From assembly GCF_003943735.1 (NCBI RefSeq), contig NZ_RJMV01000006.1:39407-103406 (forward strand): a DNA stretch of 64,000 nucleotides, read 5' to 3'. Below, piece after piece: positions 39,350 through 47,648 of this stretch (its first letter is position 1; every line of letters begins with the position of its first letter). The translations under genes and the position numbers were made by a program. The notes beneath the pieces are model-generated. The model saw nothing but the letters and a program-made list of their open reading frames with translations. It was not told where the DNA came from and made no database searches. The DNA is from Streptococcus sanguinis. GTDB taxonomy: Bacteria; Bacillota; Bacilli; Lactobacillales; Streptococcaceae.

Positions 39350-41935
39350 ATGAATCACATTAAAGAATATTTTAAAAAAAATTGGCCTTATTTTTGTGCC
39401 TTCTTTCTTCCATTTTTCGTCATGTTCTTTGTCTACTTGATGTATGGAATTTACTGGAATAGCGAAACTTCTCCCTTGCTTGGTGATGGTTTTCATCAGT
39501 ATGTCATTTTTGACACCAACCTAAGAAATATCCTTCATGGCACAGATAGTATTTTCTATACTTTCTCCAGTGGACTTGGGCAAAATTTTTATGCTTTATC
39601 CAGTTATTATTTAGGCAGCTTCTTATCTCCCTTGGTTTATTTCTTTGATTTGAAATCAATGCCAGATGCCGTCTATCTATTTACCTTAATCAAGTTTGGA
39701 TTAATCGGACTCTCTACCTTTATCAGCATCAAAGGAATATTCAAAAAGATTCCAGCTTTACTCATCATCACTCTTTCAACTTCATTTTCTTTAATGAGTT
39801 TTTCAGTCAGTCAATTAGAAATTAAAACCTGGTTGGATGTGTTTATCCTTGCACCTTTGATTGTGCTAGGTTTACATAGGTTGATAACTGGAAAAGGCAG
39901 AGTACTATATTTTACAACACTGTCAATCCTCTTCATCCAAAATTATTATTTTGGATATATGATGGCAATCTTTTTGGTCTTTTGGTACCTTCTTCAATTA
40001 TCTTGGGATTTCAAAAATAGAATTAAAAGTTTACTTGACTTTACAGTCGTATCTGCTTTAGCAGGTCTGACTAGCCTAATCATGATTCTGCCAACTTACC
40101 TAGACATAAGCACTCATGGTGAAACATTAACAAAAGTTTCTTCTTTGCTGACAGAAAAAAGTTGGTTTTTAGATGTATTTGCTAAAAATTTTATTGGCAG
40201 TTTTGATACAACCAAGTATGGTTCTATCCCTATGATTTATGTCGGCACCTTCCCCTTGATTCTGGCTATCTTATTTTTTACCTTAAAATCTGTTAAGTTT
40301 CACGTGAAACTTTGCTACTTTTTACTCATTGCAATTTTCATAGCTAGTTTTTATCTTCAATATTTAGACTTACTTTGGCAAGGAATGCATGCTCCGAACA
40401 TGTTTCTTCACCGTTATTCTTGGCTATTTTCTCTGATAGTTATCTATATGGCTGCTGAGACTTTAAATCGTTGGAAAGACGTGAAATTGATGAATGTTGC
40501 CATTAGTTTCACTTTGCTCAGTCTCGGATTCATTATGACTTTTATTCAGAGAAAACATTATGACTTTTTGGGTCCTGAGAATTATATTCTAACATTAGAA
40601 TTTCTGCTGGCTTATCTCTTGATTAGCTTTGTCTTAGCAAAATCTTCTATTCAACCAAAAATCATTCTCCCTGTCTTGCTTTTCTTTGTTACTTTTGAAT
40701 TGTCGCTTAATTCCTATTATCAAGTTGGAGGAATTGCTAAAGAATGGGTATTTGCCACTCGTTCATCTTACGCTAGTCATCTTGACGAGATTGACAAGCT
40801 TGTCAATTATTCCAAAAAGGAAAATATTGACTTTTTTAGAACTGAAAGATTGAATCCACAAACGGGAAATGACAGTATGAAATTCAACTACAATGGAATT
40901 TCCCAGTTCTCATCTGTCAGAAATACTCAGGCAAGTTCTACTTTAGATAAACTTGGTTTTAAATCAGCGGGAACAAATCTGAATCTCCGTTATCAAAACA
41001 ATAGTATTTTGATGGACAGTATTTTTGGTGTTCGCTACAATCTATCTGAAACAGATCCTCAAAAATTTGGTTTTCTTCCTGAGAAAACTGAAAAAGAAAT
41101 GTCTCTCTACCAAAATGATGCTGCACTTGGTTTAGCTTTTCTGACCAATGATATTTACCATGATGTCAAGTTTACAAATTTGACTTTAGATAATCAGACA
41201 GAATTTTTGAATCGATTGACTGGCTTTGATTTTAAATATTATGACAAAGTAGATGCTATAACTACTAATGAAAATGTCAAGCAAATTGGTAACAGAGTGA
41301 CTGTGGATGTTGACAGAGAACAGAATACAAGCTTTGCTAGCGTAGTCTATACTGTCAATGTACCTACTAACAGTCAACTATATGTTAATGTTGCTGGGAT
41401 TGATTTTAGTAATGATGATCAGACAGATGTTGACATTACTGTCAATAACTTTACAGAACATTATACAACTAATAATGTTTTCCCTTTCTTTAATGCTGGC
41501 TATTTTAGTCAAAGTCAAACAGTATCTATTCGCTTTACATTCCCAAACAATTCGACGGTTTCTTTTGATACGCCAGAATTTTTTGCCGTTAATACTGAGC
41601 AATATCAAAATGTCATTCAAAAATTAAAAGAGCAGCCCGTTTCCACAACTACTGATTTAAACACAGTAAAAACAAATTATAGAGCGGAAAAGGATACTTC
41701 ATTATTCTTTACCATTCCTTATGATAAGGGATGGTCAGCCACTCTTAATGGGAAGCCTGTCACACTAAAACGAGCTCAAAACGGTTTTATGAAATTAGAT
41801 GTGAAAAAAGGAGAAGGAAAAGTTGTCCTCACTTTCATTCCTAATGGACTGAAAGAAGGTGGCATTGCCTTCATATCTTGCATAATCTTATTTGTTTGCT
41901 ATAATTTTCTACGTAGGAGACGACATAGAATGTAA
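39350..41935 (+). CDS. YfhO family membrane protein
   Basis: 861 residues. About a dozen membrane spans in the first 440 residues, then an extracellular beta-rich domain (about 450-835) ending in FFTIPYDKGWSATLNGKPVTL, and one last span before a basic tail (FLRRRRHRM). YfhO proteins take part in glycosylation of lipoteichoic acid or other lipid-linked polymers as GT-C-like enzymes. The start has no clear ribosome site and lies 6 nt after a possible -10 (TATATA). A parS site is embedded at 40296. Confidence 0.85.
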   Translation: MNHIKEYFKKNWPYFCAFFLPFFVMFFVYLMYGIYWNSETSPLLGDGFHQYVIFDTNLRNILHGTDSIFYTFSSGLGQNFYALSSYYLGSFLSPLVYFFDLKSMPDAVYLFTLIKFGLIGLSTFISIKGIFKKIPALLIITLSTSFSLMSFSVSQLEIKTWLDVFILAPLIVLGLHRLITGKGRVLYFTTLSILFIQNYYFGYMMAIFLVFWYLLQLSWDFKNRIKSLLDFTVVSALAGLTSLIMILPTYLDISTHGETLTKVSSLLTEKSWFLDVFAKNFIGSFDTTKYGSIPMIYVGTFPLILAILFFTLKSVKFHVKLCYFLLIAIFIASFYLQYLDLLWQGMHAPNMFLHRYSWLFSLIVIYMAAETLNRWKDVKLMNVAISFTLLSLGFIMTFIQRKHYDFLGPENYILTLEFLLAYLLISFVLAKSSIQPKIILPVLLFFVTFELSLNSYYQVGGIAKEWVFATRSSYASHLDEIDKLVNYSKKENIDFFRTERLNPQTGNDSMKFNYNGISQFSSVRNTQASSTLDKLGFKSAGTNLNLRYQNNSILMDSIFGVRYNLSETDPQKFGFLPEKTEKEMSLYQNDAALGLAFLTNDIYHDVKFTNLTLDNQTEFLNRLTGFDFKYYDKVDAITTNENVKQIGNRVTVDVDREQNTSFASVVYTVNVPTNSQLYVNVAGIDFSNDDQTDVDITVNNFTEHYTTNNVFPFFNAGYFSQSQTVSIRFTFPNNSTVSFDTPEFFAVNTEQYQNVIQKLKEQPVSTTTDLNTVKTNYRAEKDTSLFFTIPYDKGWSATLNGKPVTLKRAQNGFMKLDVKKGEGKVVLTFIPNGLKEGGIAFISCIILFVCYNFLRRRRHRM
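40296..40311. other. parS-like ParB-binding site, left of oriC
   Basis: AGTTTCACGTGAAACT, a perfect 16-bp palindrome with the full GTTTCACGTGAAAC core, inside the YfhO coding sequence about 7 kb left of dnaA. Confidence 0.88.
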
Positions 41936-41948
41936 ATATATAAAAAAT

Positions 41949-41985
41949 AAGGCTCTTCATTAAAATGCTAGTGAAGGCCTTTTCT
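41949..41985 (+). terminator. Terminator of the YfhO gene
   Basis: AAGGC-T-CTTCA pairs with TGAAG-GCCTT around an 11-nt loop with one bulge, followed by TTTCTT. Confidence 0.65.
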
Positions 41986-41989
41986 TGAA

Positions 41990-42016
41990 CAATAAAAAAA
42001 CACTCACTAGGAGTGT
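41990..42016 (-). terminator. Terminator of the tRNA-Glu-tRNA-Asn operon (left copy)
   Basis: On the minus strand ACACTC-CTAGT-GAGTGT followed by TTTTTTTATT. Confidence 0.85.
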
Positions 42017-42022
42017 CTCTAG

Positions 42023-42096
42023 CTCCGGCAGTAGGACTCGAACCTACGACATCATGATTAACAGTCATGCGCTACTACCAACTGAGCTATGCCGGA
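42023..42096 (-). tRNA. tRNA-Asn (GTT), left copy
   Basis: 74 nt. Acceptor TCCGGCA pairs with TGCCGGA, discriminator G, anticodon loop CTGTTAA, T-arm GTAGGTTCGAGTCCTAC. No encoded CCA. Confidence 0.95.
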
Positions 42097-42101
42097 TAAT
42101 A

Positions 42102-42173
42102 TAGTCCGTACGGGATTCGAACCCGTGTTACCGCCGTGAAAAGGCGGTGTCTTAACCCCTTGACCAACGGACC
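42102..42173 (-). tRNA. tRNA-Glu (TTC), left copy
   Basis: 72 nt. Acceptor GGTCCGT pairs with ACGGACT (a G-T first pair), discriminator A, anticodon loop TTTTCAC, T-arm CGGGTTCGAATCCCG. Transcribed before tRNA-Asn. Confidence 0.95.
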
Positions 42174-42204
42174 ATATGGTATGCTCTCTTTCAGAACATA
42201 TTCC

Positions 42205-42232
42205 ATTATATCAGGTTTTTAAGCTTTGTCAA
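42205..42232 (-). promoter_or_regulatory. tRNA operon promoter overlapping the end of comE
   Basis: TTGACA (rc of 42227-42232), 16-bp spacer, TATAAT (rc of 42205-42210). The -35 lies inside the last codons of comE. No terminator separates comE from the tRNAs. Confidence 0.8.
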
Positions 42233-42983
42233 CTCTTTTCCCTTTATTTTCGAAAATATCTTTCAGATATTTCACTCTTAAACGAGTGACCGGACAGCGA
42301 TGATTTTCGTAAAAAATAATTTCTCGATTTTTCTTGTCATAATCAACAATGTTGCCAATATTAACCAGATAAGATTTATGTGGTGAAAAAAATCGTTTGG
42401 ATTGCTGATCTTTTTCTTGAATATCTGTTATTGTTCCATAAAATTCCTTAAGAAAATTTTTACCGACAATCCGAAGTTTATGAGAGCTCCCTGTCGTTTC
42501 GATATATAAAATATCGTTATAAGGCATTCGAACATCATTGCCACGATAACTATATTCAAAATAATCTACCATATTGGTATTTTCAATTAGTGTACTCTTA
42601 GTGTAAAGAATACTGTCTTTGATTCTATTTTTAAAAGCATCATTGTTGATATCTTTATCGATAAAATCAAGTGCTGATACTTTATATTTAAAAGTCATAG
42701 TAGCAAATTCAGATTTTGAGGTTACAAAAACTATAATGGCATAAGGATTATGATGACGGATAAATTGAGCTACTTCCAGCCCTTTTGTTTCCTCCCCCTT
42801 AATGTCAATATCCAAAAAATAAAGCTGGTTAACGTCTCCATTTTCAATATATTTTTTGAATTCTTTTATTTTTCCTGTAACCTGAACCTGGATGTCAATT
42901 CCAAGTTCCTCAGCAATTTCTGCTAATGTCGTTTCCATCCTGACTTGATGAGATACGGTATCCTCTAAAACTAACACTTTCAT
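42219..42983 (-). CDS. comE: Competence response regulator ComE
   Basis: 254 residues. The receiver domain carries the phospho-acceptor Asp in LYFLDIDIKG (about residue 58). A C-terminal LytTR DNA-binding domain (about 150-245) includes ILYIETTGSSHKLRI and RFFSPHKSYLVNIG. When phosphorylated by ComD it binds direct repeats such as those upstream of comC and comX. Starts 5 bp after comD. Confidence 0.97.
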   Translation of the reverse strand: MKVLVLEDTVSHQVRMETTLAEIAEELGIDIQVQVTGKIKEFKKYIENGDVNQLYFLDIDIKGEETKGLEVAQFIRHHNPYAIIVFVTSKSEFATMTFKYKVSALDFIDKDINNDAFKNRIKDSILYTKSTLIENTNMVDYFEYSYRGNDVRMPYNDILYIETTGSSHKLRIVGKNFLKEFYGTITDIQEKDQQSKRFFSPHKSYLVNIGNIVDYDKKNREIIFYENHRCPVTRLRVKYLKDIFENKGKRVDKA

Positions 42984-42988
42984 AAATT

Positions 42989-44323
42989 CTATCTCCTAAT
43001 TGTTAAAATCTGTGTGAAATTGTTTGGCTCAATTTGTGTATCAAGAGTTATAAATTCATACCTATCTAAAATTTCCTTGATGTTATTCAATCCATAGCCT
43101 CTATTTTCTCCTTTAGTTGAAAACTCGGGCTGATAGAGTTCTTCCAAATCCAATTTTCCTTCTTTACGAGAATTTTGAACAACAAAAATGGTTCTATCAT
43201 CCAGTTGAACCAGAGAAACATGGACAATTTTTTCCAGGCTGTCAATGGCACTCTCAATAGCATTATTTAATAAAATACTAGCAATTCTCACAAGATCTAA
43301 CAACTTGATTGGAAGGCGTTCCACTTTATCCTTAACTTCAAAAGTCAGCTGAATCTGATGTTCACGCGCTTGAAAGATTGTCTCGGTCATGACACTTCTT
43401 AAAGCTGAATCTCCTACATTATTCAAATCAAAAACTGTATATTTATCTGAACGCAGGTTCAAATTTGCATCAGCCAAGACCTCTTGATAAATGTGCTCAA
43501 TTTCCTTGATATCTCCAGTTTGAATAGCCACTTGCATACTCGTCAACATGCTAGCATAATCATGACGAAATCCTTTGATTTCATAGTACAATCTCACAAT
43601 TTCATCAGTATATTCCTGAAGTCGAAGCTGTTCAGATTCTTTTTGACGCAAATGCTCTTCTTTTTCGTATTTCTCACGGCTGTCCTTGAACGTCACCAAG
43701 GTAGAAAGAAAGGCCAAGAAACAAATAGTAGCAATCATACTGCTAAAACTGTTGAAATGCCTTATATTACTAATCCAATGAGAGAGATTTAAAATCAGCC
43801 AATTCATTGCATATAAACTACTAATCATCAGAATCTGAGATTTAAAGAAACTTCTTTTAAGATAATCTATTCTGAAATCAAAAATATCAATAACCTTTAC
43901 CATAAATAACAAGGAAAGTAAGTTGATACATGTCAGAAACAAGCCCATGTACTGAGCTACAAAATCATCTCCTAAAACAGATGAAATAATAACAGAAAAG
44001 AAAGTAGTAGAACTATCAATTGACAGACATAAAAAGAAGGAAAGTAAGAAAGATTGATATTTTTTAATTTTTTCAACTCTACAAAAATACCAAACTAAAA
44101 ATAGAGGGAGAAAAAATGACAGTGTATATGATGGAATTGTGCTAGAAAATGAAAATATGTGTCCTAAAAAAGCAATTATAAACGGAACTATAATCTCAAG
44201 ACCAAAGCAAACAACTACAAAAAAGCGAGTATGCTTAATTTTAGTGATTTTTGATAAAATCACTAAAAATGCAGCTACATTAATAAAAGGATGAATAATT
44301 AATCCAATTATTTCAAGTGACAT
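42989..44323 (-). CDS. comD: Competence histidine kinase ComD
   Basis: 444 residues. Six or seven membrane spans in the first 220 residues form the peptide receptor; a short coiled coil (KEEHLRQKESEQLRLQEY) leads to an HPK10-type kinase. The H-box is IKGFRHDYASML, the N-box ILLNNAIESAID and the G-box NRGYGLNNI. It senses the competence peptide encoded just upstream. Confidence 0.97.
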   Translation of the reverse strand: MSLEIIGLIIHPFINVAAFLVILSKITKIKHTRFFVVVCFGLEIIVPFIIAFLGHIFSFSSTIPSYTLSFFLPLFLVWYFCRVEKIKKYQSFLLSFFLCLSIDSSTTFFSVIISSVLGDDFVAQYMGLFLTCINLLSLLFMVKVIDIFDFRIDYLKRSFFKSQILMISSLYAMNWLILNLSHWISNIRHFNSFSSMIATICFLAFLSTLVTFKDSREKYEKEEHLRQKESEQLRLQEYTDEIVRLYYEIKGFRHDYASMLTSMQVAIQTGDIKEIEHIYQEVLADANLNLRSDKYTVFDLNNVGDSALRSVMTETIFQAREHQIQLTFEVKDKVERLPIKLLDLVRIASILLNNAIESAIDSLEKIVHVSLVQLDDRTIFVVQNSRKEGKLDLEELYQPEFSTKGENRGYGLNNIKEILDRYEFITLDTQIEPNNFTQILTIRR

Positions 44324-44350
44324 AAATTTCTCCCCTAAACTTTAAAATTC

Positions 44351-44458
44351 TTATCTTCCAAAAATCCAACCCCATGGATTTGGAACACCTCTTAAATCCC
44401 AAAAGGTTTGAACAAGTGAATTGCTATTTGCAGCAATTTGAAAAGAATAGATTTTCAT
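44351..44458 (-). CDS. comC: Competence-stimulating peptide precursor ComC
   Basis: 35 residues, too short for ordinary ORF calling. The C-terminus DLRGVPNPWGWIFGR is the S. sanguinis CSP; the 20-residue leader starts MKIYSFQIAANS and ends VQTFW. The leader has no double-glycine site, unlike ComC in pneumococcus, in keeping with reports that S. sanguinis lacks comAB, so export and cleavage must differ. It is 27 bp upstream of comD in one operon, behind a ComE-type promoter. Ribosome site TAGGAG. Confidence 0.95.
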   Translation of the reverse strand: MKIYSFQIAANSNSLVQTFWDLRGVPNPWGWIFGR

Positions 44459-44503
44459 AACTATCTCCTATCTTTTTATCTTGTAAGTCACCTTACATTT
44501 ATC

Positions 44504-44571
44504 ATTATAGAAAAATAGAAAGAGTTAGTGACAATTTTCCCTGAAATGTCATTTTTTATCCCCAAAATGAC
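44504..44571 (-). promoter_or_regulatory. comC promoter with ComE direct repeat
   Basis: Sense strand: GTCATTTTGGGG (rc of 44560-44571) and GACATTTCAGGG (rc of 44539-44550), a 21-bp period. A 29-bp gap follows, then -10 TATAAT (rc of 44504-44509). There is no -35 match, as expected for an activator-dependent promoter. Confidence 0.88.
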
Positions 44572-44591
44572 ATTATACCAAAAAAATAGAA

Positions 44592-44623
44592 GAAAAAAAC
44601 ACGAAATATTGTAAAATATTTCG
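44592..44623 (-). terminator. tRNA-Arg terminator next to the comC promoter
   Basis: CGAAATATT-TTAC-AATATTTCG, then TG and TTTTTTT on the minus strand. It ends only about 20 bp before the first ComE repeat, so read-through would feed comCDE, as reported for pneumococcus. Confidence 0.85.
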
Positions 44624-44638
44624 CATTTTTTACATTTC

Positions 44639-44712
44639 TGATCTCAGCAGGATTCGAACCTGCGACCGTTCGCTTAGAAGGCGAATGCTCTATCCAGCTG
44701 AGCTATGAGACC
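44639..44712 (-). tRNA. tRNA-Arg (TCT)
   Basis: 74 nt. Acceptor GGTCTCA pairs with TGAGATC, discriminator A, anticodon loop CTTCTAA, T-arm GCAGGTTCGAATCCTGC. Lies between rlmH and comC. Confidence 0.95.
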
Positions 44713-44754
44713 AATACCATCTCATTCTATCAGAAAATAGGGTTGCCGTCAAGA

Positions 44755-45234
44755 TTACTTATGATAAGGACTCCCCTGCTGAATCATAAAAGCTCGATAG
44801 ATTTGCTCTATTAAAACAAGGCGCATCAGTTGATGAGGTAGCGTTAATTTGCCAAAACTCATCAGAAGATTTGCCCGTTTTTTTACTGCAGGAGATAAAC
44901 CTAAACTTCCGCCAATAACAAAAGTGATATCAGAAAAGCCATGCACTGTAGTATCCATCATGAGCTGACTAAACTTTTCTGACGGAAATTGCTTTCCTTC
45001 AATTGCCAAAGCAATAACAAATTCACGCTCATTGATTTTAGCCAGAATTTTATTTCCTTCTTTTTCAAGAATCTGCTGATTTTCTAAATCACTAGCTTTA
45101 TCAGGTGTTTTTTCATCCGCTAGCTCAATCATTTCTACCTTGCAGAATCGATTGAGACGCTTCATGTATTCAGCAATTCCATCCTTTAAATATTTTTCTT
45201 TCAGTTTTCCAACTGTTACAAGTTTTATTTTCAT
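44755..45234 (-). CDS. rlmH: 23S rRNA (pseudouridine-1915-N3)-methyltransferase RlmH
   Basis: 159 residues, the standard length. [23 protein letters not shown] at the N-terminus and the SPOUT knot with [11 protein letters not shown] and [17 protein letters not shown]. Acts on helix 69 of assembled ribosomes. Divergent from htrA. Confidence 0.97.
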   Translation of the reverse strand: MKIKLVTVGKLKEKYLKDGIAEYMKRLNRFCKVEMIELADEKTPDKASDLENQQILEKEGNKILAKINEREFVIALAIEGKQFPSEKFSQLMMDTTVHGFSDITFVIGGSLGLSPAVKKRANLLMSFGKLTLPHQLMRLVLIEQIYRAFMIQQGSPYHK

Positions 45235-45340
45235 AAGTTTATTCTATCATATTCATCTATACTTCACACTTTATTAACAAGTAAAATTTATCTGGGAATC
45301 GGCTAATCTGTGTATTTTCTAATGCCTATCAACAGTTTTT

Positions 45341-45371
45341 CTAAGTTTTCCACAAGGTGTGGAAAACTTAG
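45341..45371. repeat. Perfect palindrome containing two inverted DnaA boxes
   Basis: Arms CTAAGTTTTCCACA and TGTGGAAAACTTAG around AGG, 14 bp each with no mismatch. Each arm contains the DnaA-box variant TTTTCCACA (45346-45354 and rc of 45358-45366). It lies in the rlmH-htrA divergent region, 4 bp upstream of the CiaR box. Confidence 0.85.
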
Positions 45372-45375
45372 AGGA

Positions 45376-45408
45376 TTTAAGTTATAATTAAGTTTAGCTA
45401 ACTATAAT
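45376..45408 (+). promoter_or_regulatory. htrA promoter with CiaR box
   Basis: TTTAAG-TTATA-ATTAAG (45376-45392) matches the CiaR direct repeat TTTAAG-N5-WTTAAG. The -10 TATAAT follows at 45403-45408, 10 bp beyond the box, as at CiaR-activated promoters. Confidence 0.88.
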
Positions 45409-45437
45409 TTCATCAATTGTAATTCAAGGAGGAAAAC

Positions 45438-46610
45438 ATGAAAAACTCTTCAAATGCCATCAAAAAGGCTTTATTGCTTTTTGCAGTGTTAATTGTAGGT
45501 TTTATCGGTGGAAGTTTAGGAAATTATGTTACTACATTAGTAACTTCACGTGTAAAAATGAATGGAAATTCAACAACCAGTGTAACTACTTCATATAAAA
45601 ACTCTACTGACATTTCAGAAGCTGTGAAAAAGGTTCAAAATGCCGTTGTTTCAGTAATTACTTATGCTGAATCTTCCAGCAGCGTTATCAATGATGAATC
45701 TTCCAACGATGAATCACAAATCTCCAGTGAAGGTTCTGGCGTAATTTATAAAAAAGATGGAAAATCAGCCTATCTGGTAACCAACACCCACGTTCTTAAT
45801 GGATCAACCAATGTAGATATCTTGCTAGCTGATGGAAACAAGGTTCCAGGTGAAGTAGTTGGATCAGATGTTTATTCAGATATCTCTGTTGTTAAAATTA
45901 GCTCTGAAAAAGTAACTGATGTCGCTGAATTTGGAGATTCTGGTTCTCTGACAGTTGGTGAGACAGCTATCGCTATCGGAAGTCCTCTTGGAACAGAATA
46001 CGCTAACTCTGTAACACAAGGAATTATTTCTAGTTTAGGCAGAAACGTTACGTTACAATCTGAAAATGGTGAAAATATTTCAACAACTGCATTGCAAACA
46101 GATGCTGCAATCAATCCTGGTAACTCTGGCGGCCCGTTGATTAACATCCAAGGACAAGTTATTGGGATTACTTCAAGTAAGATTTCAACAAATGGGCAAA
46201 CCTCTGTTGAAGGGATGGGATTTGCGATTCCGTCTAATGATGTCGTAAATATTATCAATCAACTTGAAAAAAATGGAACAGTCACACGTCCTGCTTTAGG
46301 AATTCAAATGATGGATTTATCTAATCTGACAACTTCTGATTTTTCTAAATTAAATCTTCCTTCTTCAGTGAAATCAGGTATTCTTGTTCGCTCTGTTCAG
46401 CAAGGGATGCCTGCTGATGGCAAGCTTCAAAAAAATGATGTCATTACAAAAGTAGATAACACAGATGTGGAATCCACTAGTGACCTTCAGTCTGCTCTCT
46501 ACAAGCATAGCATTGGAGATGAGGTGGAGATTACTTATTATCGAGATGGTAAATCTCAAACAGTCAAAATCAAACTCACTAAATCAACAAAAGAGCTAAG
46601 CTCAAATTAA
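45438..46610 (+). CDS. htrA: Serine protease HtrA/DegP
   Basis: 390 residues. One N-terminal membrane anchor (about 9-33), a trypsin-like domain with the triad His in VTNTHVLN, Asp in SDISVVKI and Ser in NPGNSGGPL, and a C-terminal PDZ domain (about 285-375). A surface quality-control protease that in pneumococcus also degrades CSP. CiaR box upstream. Ribosome site AAGGAGG. Confidence 0.97.
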   Translation: MKNSSNAIKKALLLFAVLIVGFIGGSLGNYVTTLVTSRVKMNGNSTTSVTTSYKNSTDISEAVKKVQNAVVSVITYAESSSSVINDESSNDESQISSEGSGVIYKKDGKSAYLVTNTHVLNGSTNVDILLADGNKVPGEVVGSDVYSDISVVKISSEKVTDVAEFGDSGSLTVGETAIAIGSPLGTEYANSVTQGIISSLGRNVTLQSENGENISTTALQTDAAINPGNSGGPLINIQGQVIGITSSKISTNGQTSVEGMGFAIPSNDVVNIINQLEKNGTVTRPALGIQMMDLSNLTTSDFSKLNLPSSVKSGILVRSVQQGMPADGKLQKNDVITKVDNTDVESTSDLQSALYKHSIGDEVEITYYRDGKSQTVKIKLTKSTKELSSN

Positions 46611-46630
46611 CCTATTTACAAGATTGTCAA

Positions 46631-46665
46631 CACACCTTTACACAATCGTAAAGGTGTGTTATTCT
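46631..46665 (+). promoter_or_regulatory. Hairpin and overlapping parB promoter
   Basis: A perfect 11-bp stem CACACCTTTAC/GTAAAGGTGTG (loop ACAATC, 46631-46658) has no T-run after it. Overlapping it is a promoter: TTTACA (46637-46642), 17-bp spacer, TATTCT (46660-46665). Confidence 0.6.
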
Positions 46666-46673
46666 ATATACAA

Positions 46674-47435
46674 ATGGAAAACTTTCAATATATTGCACTT
46701 AAAGACATTCGAACCAATCCTTATCAGCCTCGTAAAGAGTTTTCACAAAAAAAGATTGAAGAATTAGCAGCATCAATCAAAGAAAATGGTCTCATTCAGC
46801 CAATCATTCTTCGGAAATCTTCACTTTTTGGTTATGAAATTTTAGCAGGAGAACGGAGATTTAGAGCTGCCTCTTTTCTCGGCCTAGAAACGATCCCAGC
46901 TGTCATCAAAGAATTATCTGATGATGAAATGCTGAAACAGGCCATTATCGAAAATCTTCAAAGAGAAGACTTGAATCCTATAGAAGAGGCTGAGTCTTAT
47001 CAAAATTTGATTGACAAAGGCTTGACACATGATGAAATTGCTAAAATCATGGGAAAATCTAGACCCTATATCAGCAATATTGTCAGACTTTTACAATTAT
47101 CCAAAGAAGTTCGTCAAGCTATCAAGGAAGAAGAGATATCTCAAGGACATGCTCGCCTGCTGGTCCCCTTAAAAGAAGAAGAACAGTTACTATGGCTGGA
47201 AAAAATCTGTCGAGAAGATTTATCGGTTCGAGCAGTTGAAAAGCTTCTCCAGCAAAAAAAGAGTCTCAAAAAGAAACCTAATAAAGAACTGTTTGCTAAA
47301 TCTGAAGAGGAAAAAATTAAAAAAATTCTCGGTCTGGAAGTTTCTATTCAGTTAAAAAGCCAGAGTAAAGGAAAGCTGATTATTCCTTTTGAAAGCGAAG
47401 AAGAATATCAAAGAATTATAAACAGTTTTAAATAA
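46674..47435 (+). CDS. parB: Chromosome-partitioning protein ParB (Spo0J)
   Basis: 253 residues from ATG 46674. The CTPase/ParB motif region includes IRTNPYQPRKEF and LAGERRFRAAS with IENLQREDLNPIEEA. The HTH is LTHDEIAKIMGKSRPYISN, followed by a C-terminal dimerisation tail. It loads SMC onto parS sites. Streptococci lack ParA. An in-frame GTG at 46656 is less likely, as it lies within the hairpin and the promoter. There is no ribosome site before the ATG, which lies 8 nt after the -10, so a leaderless message is possible. Confidence 0.95.
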   Translation: MENFQYIALKDIRTNPYQPRKEFSQKKIEELAASIKENGLIQPIILRKSSLFGYEILAGERRFRAASFLGLETIPAVIKELSDDEMLKQAIIENLQREDLNPIEEAESYQNLIDKGLTHDEIAKIMGKSRPYISNIVRLLQLSKEVRQAIKEEEISQGHARLLVPLKEEEQLLWLEKICREDLSVRAVEKLLQQKKSLKKKPNKELFAKSEEEKIKKILGLEVSIQLKSQSKGKLIIPFESEEEYQRIINSFK

Positions 47436-47648
47436 AACTGTTATTTTCTTTTTTTAAAATAACAAAATTATCCACTGTTAAATCAATTAGGAAGCCTATT
47501 AGAATAAGGAAGTTTAGCTTTATTCACATTCTGTGGATAACTTTAGCTAACAATGTGAATTCTTTTCCAGTTCTTGTGGAAAACTTTGAACCTTTATGAT
47601 AAAATAAGATGCGTATGAATCAGAAAATTATAGAAAAGGAGGGAAGTT
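47436..47648. other. oriC, DnaA-box cluster upstream of dnaA
   Basis: DnaA boxes and near matches: TTATCCACT (47468), TTATTCACA (47520), TGTGGATAA (47532, perfect on the other strand), TGTGAATTC (47554) and TGTGGAAAA (47575). The rest is AT-rich. The dnaA ribosome site AAAAGGAGG ends the region; a candidate -10 TAGAAT is at 47500-47505. Confidence 0.88.

Noticed and set aside
42023..42173. Mobile-element attachment site at the tRNA genes
   Set aside because: No integrase, direct repeat or foreign genes nearby; the duplicated tRNA pair explains the repeat.
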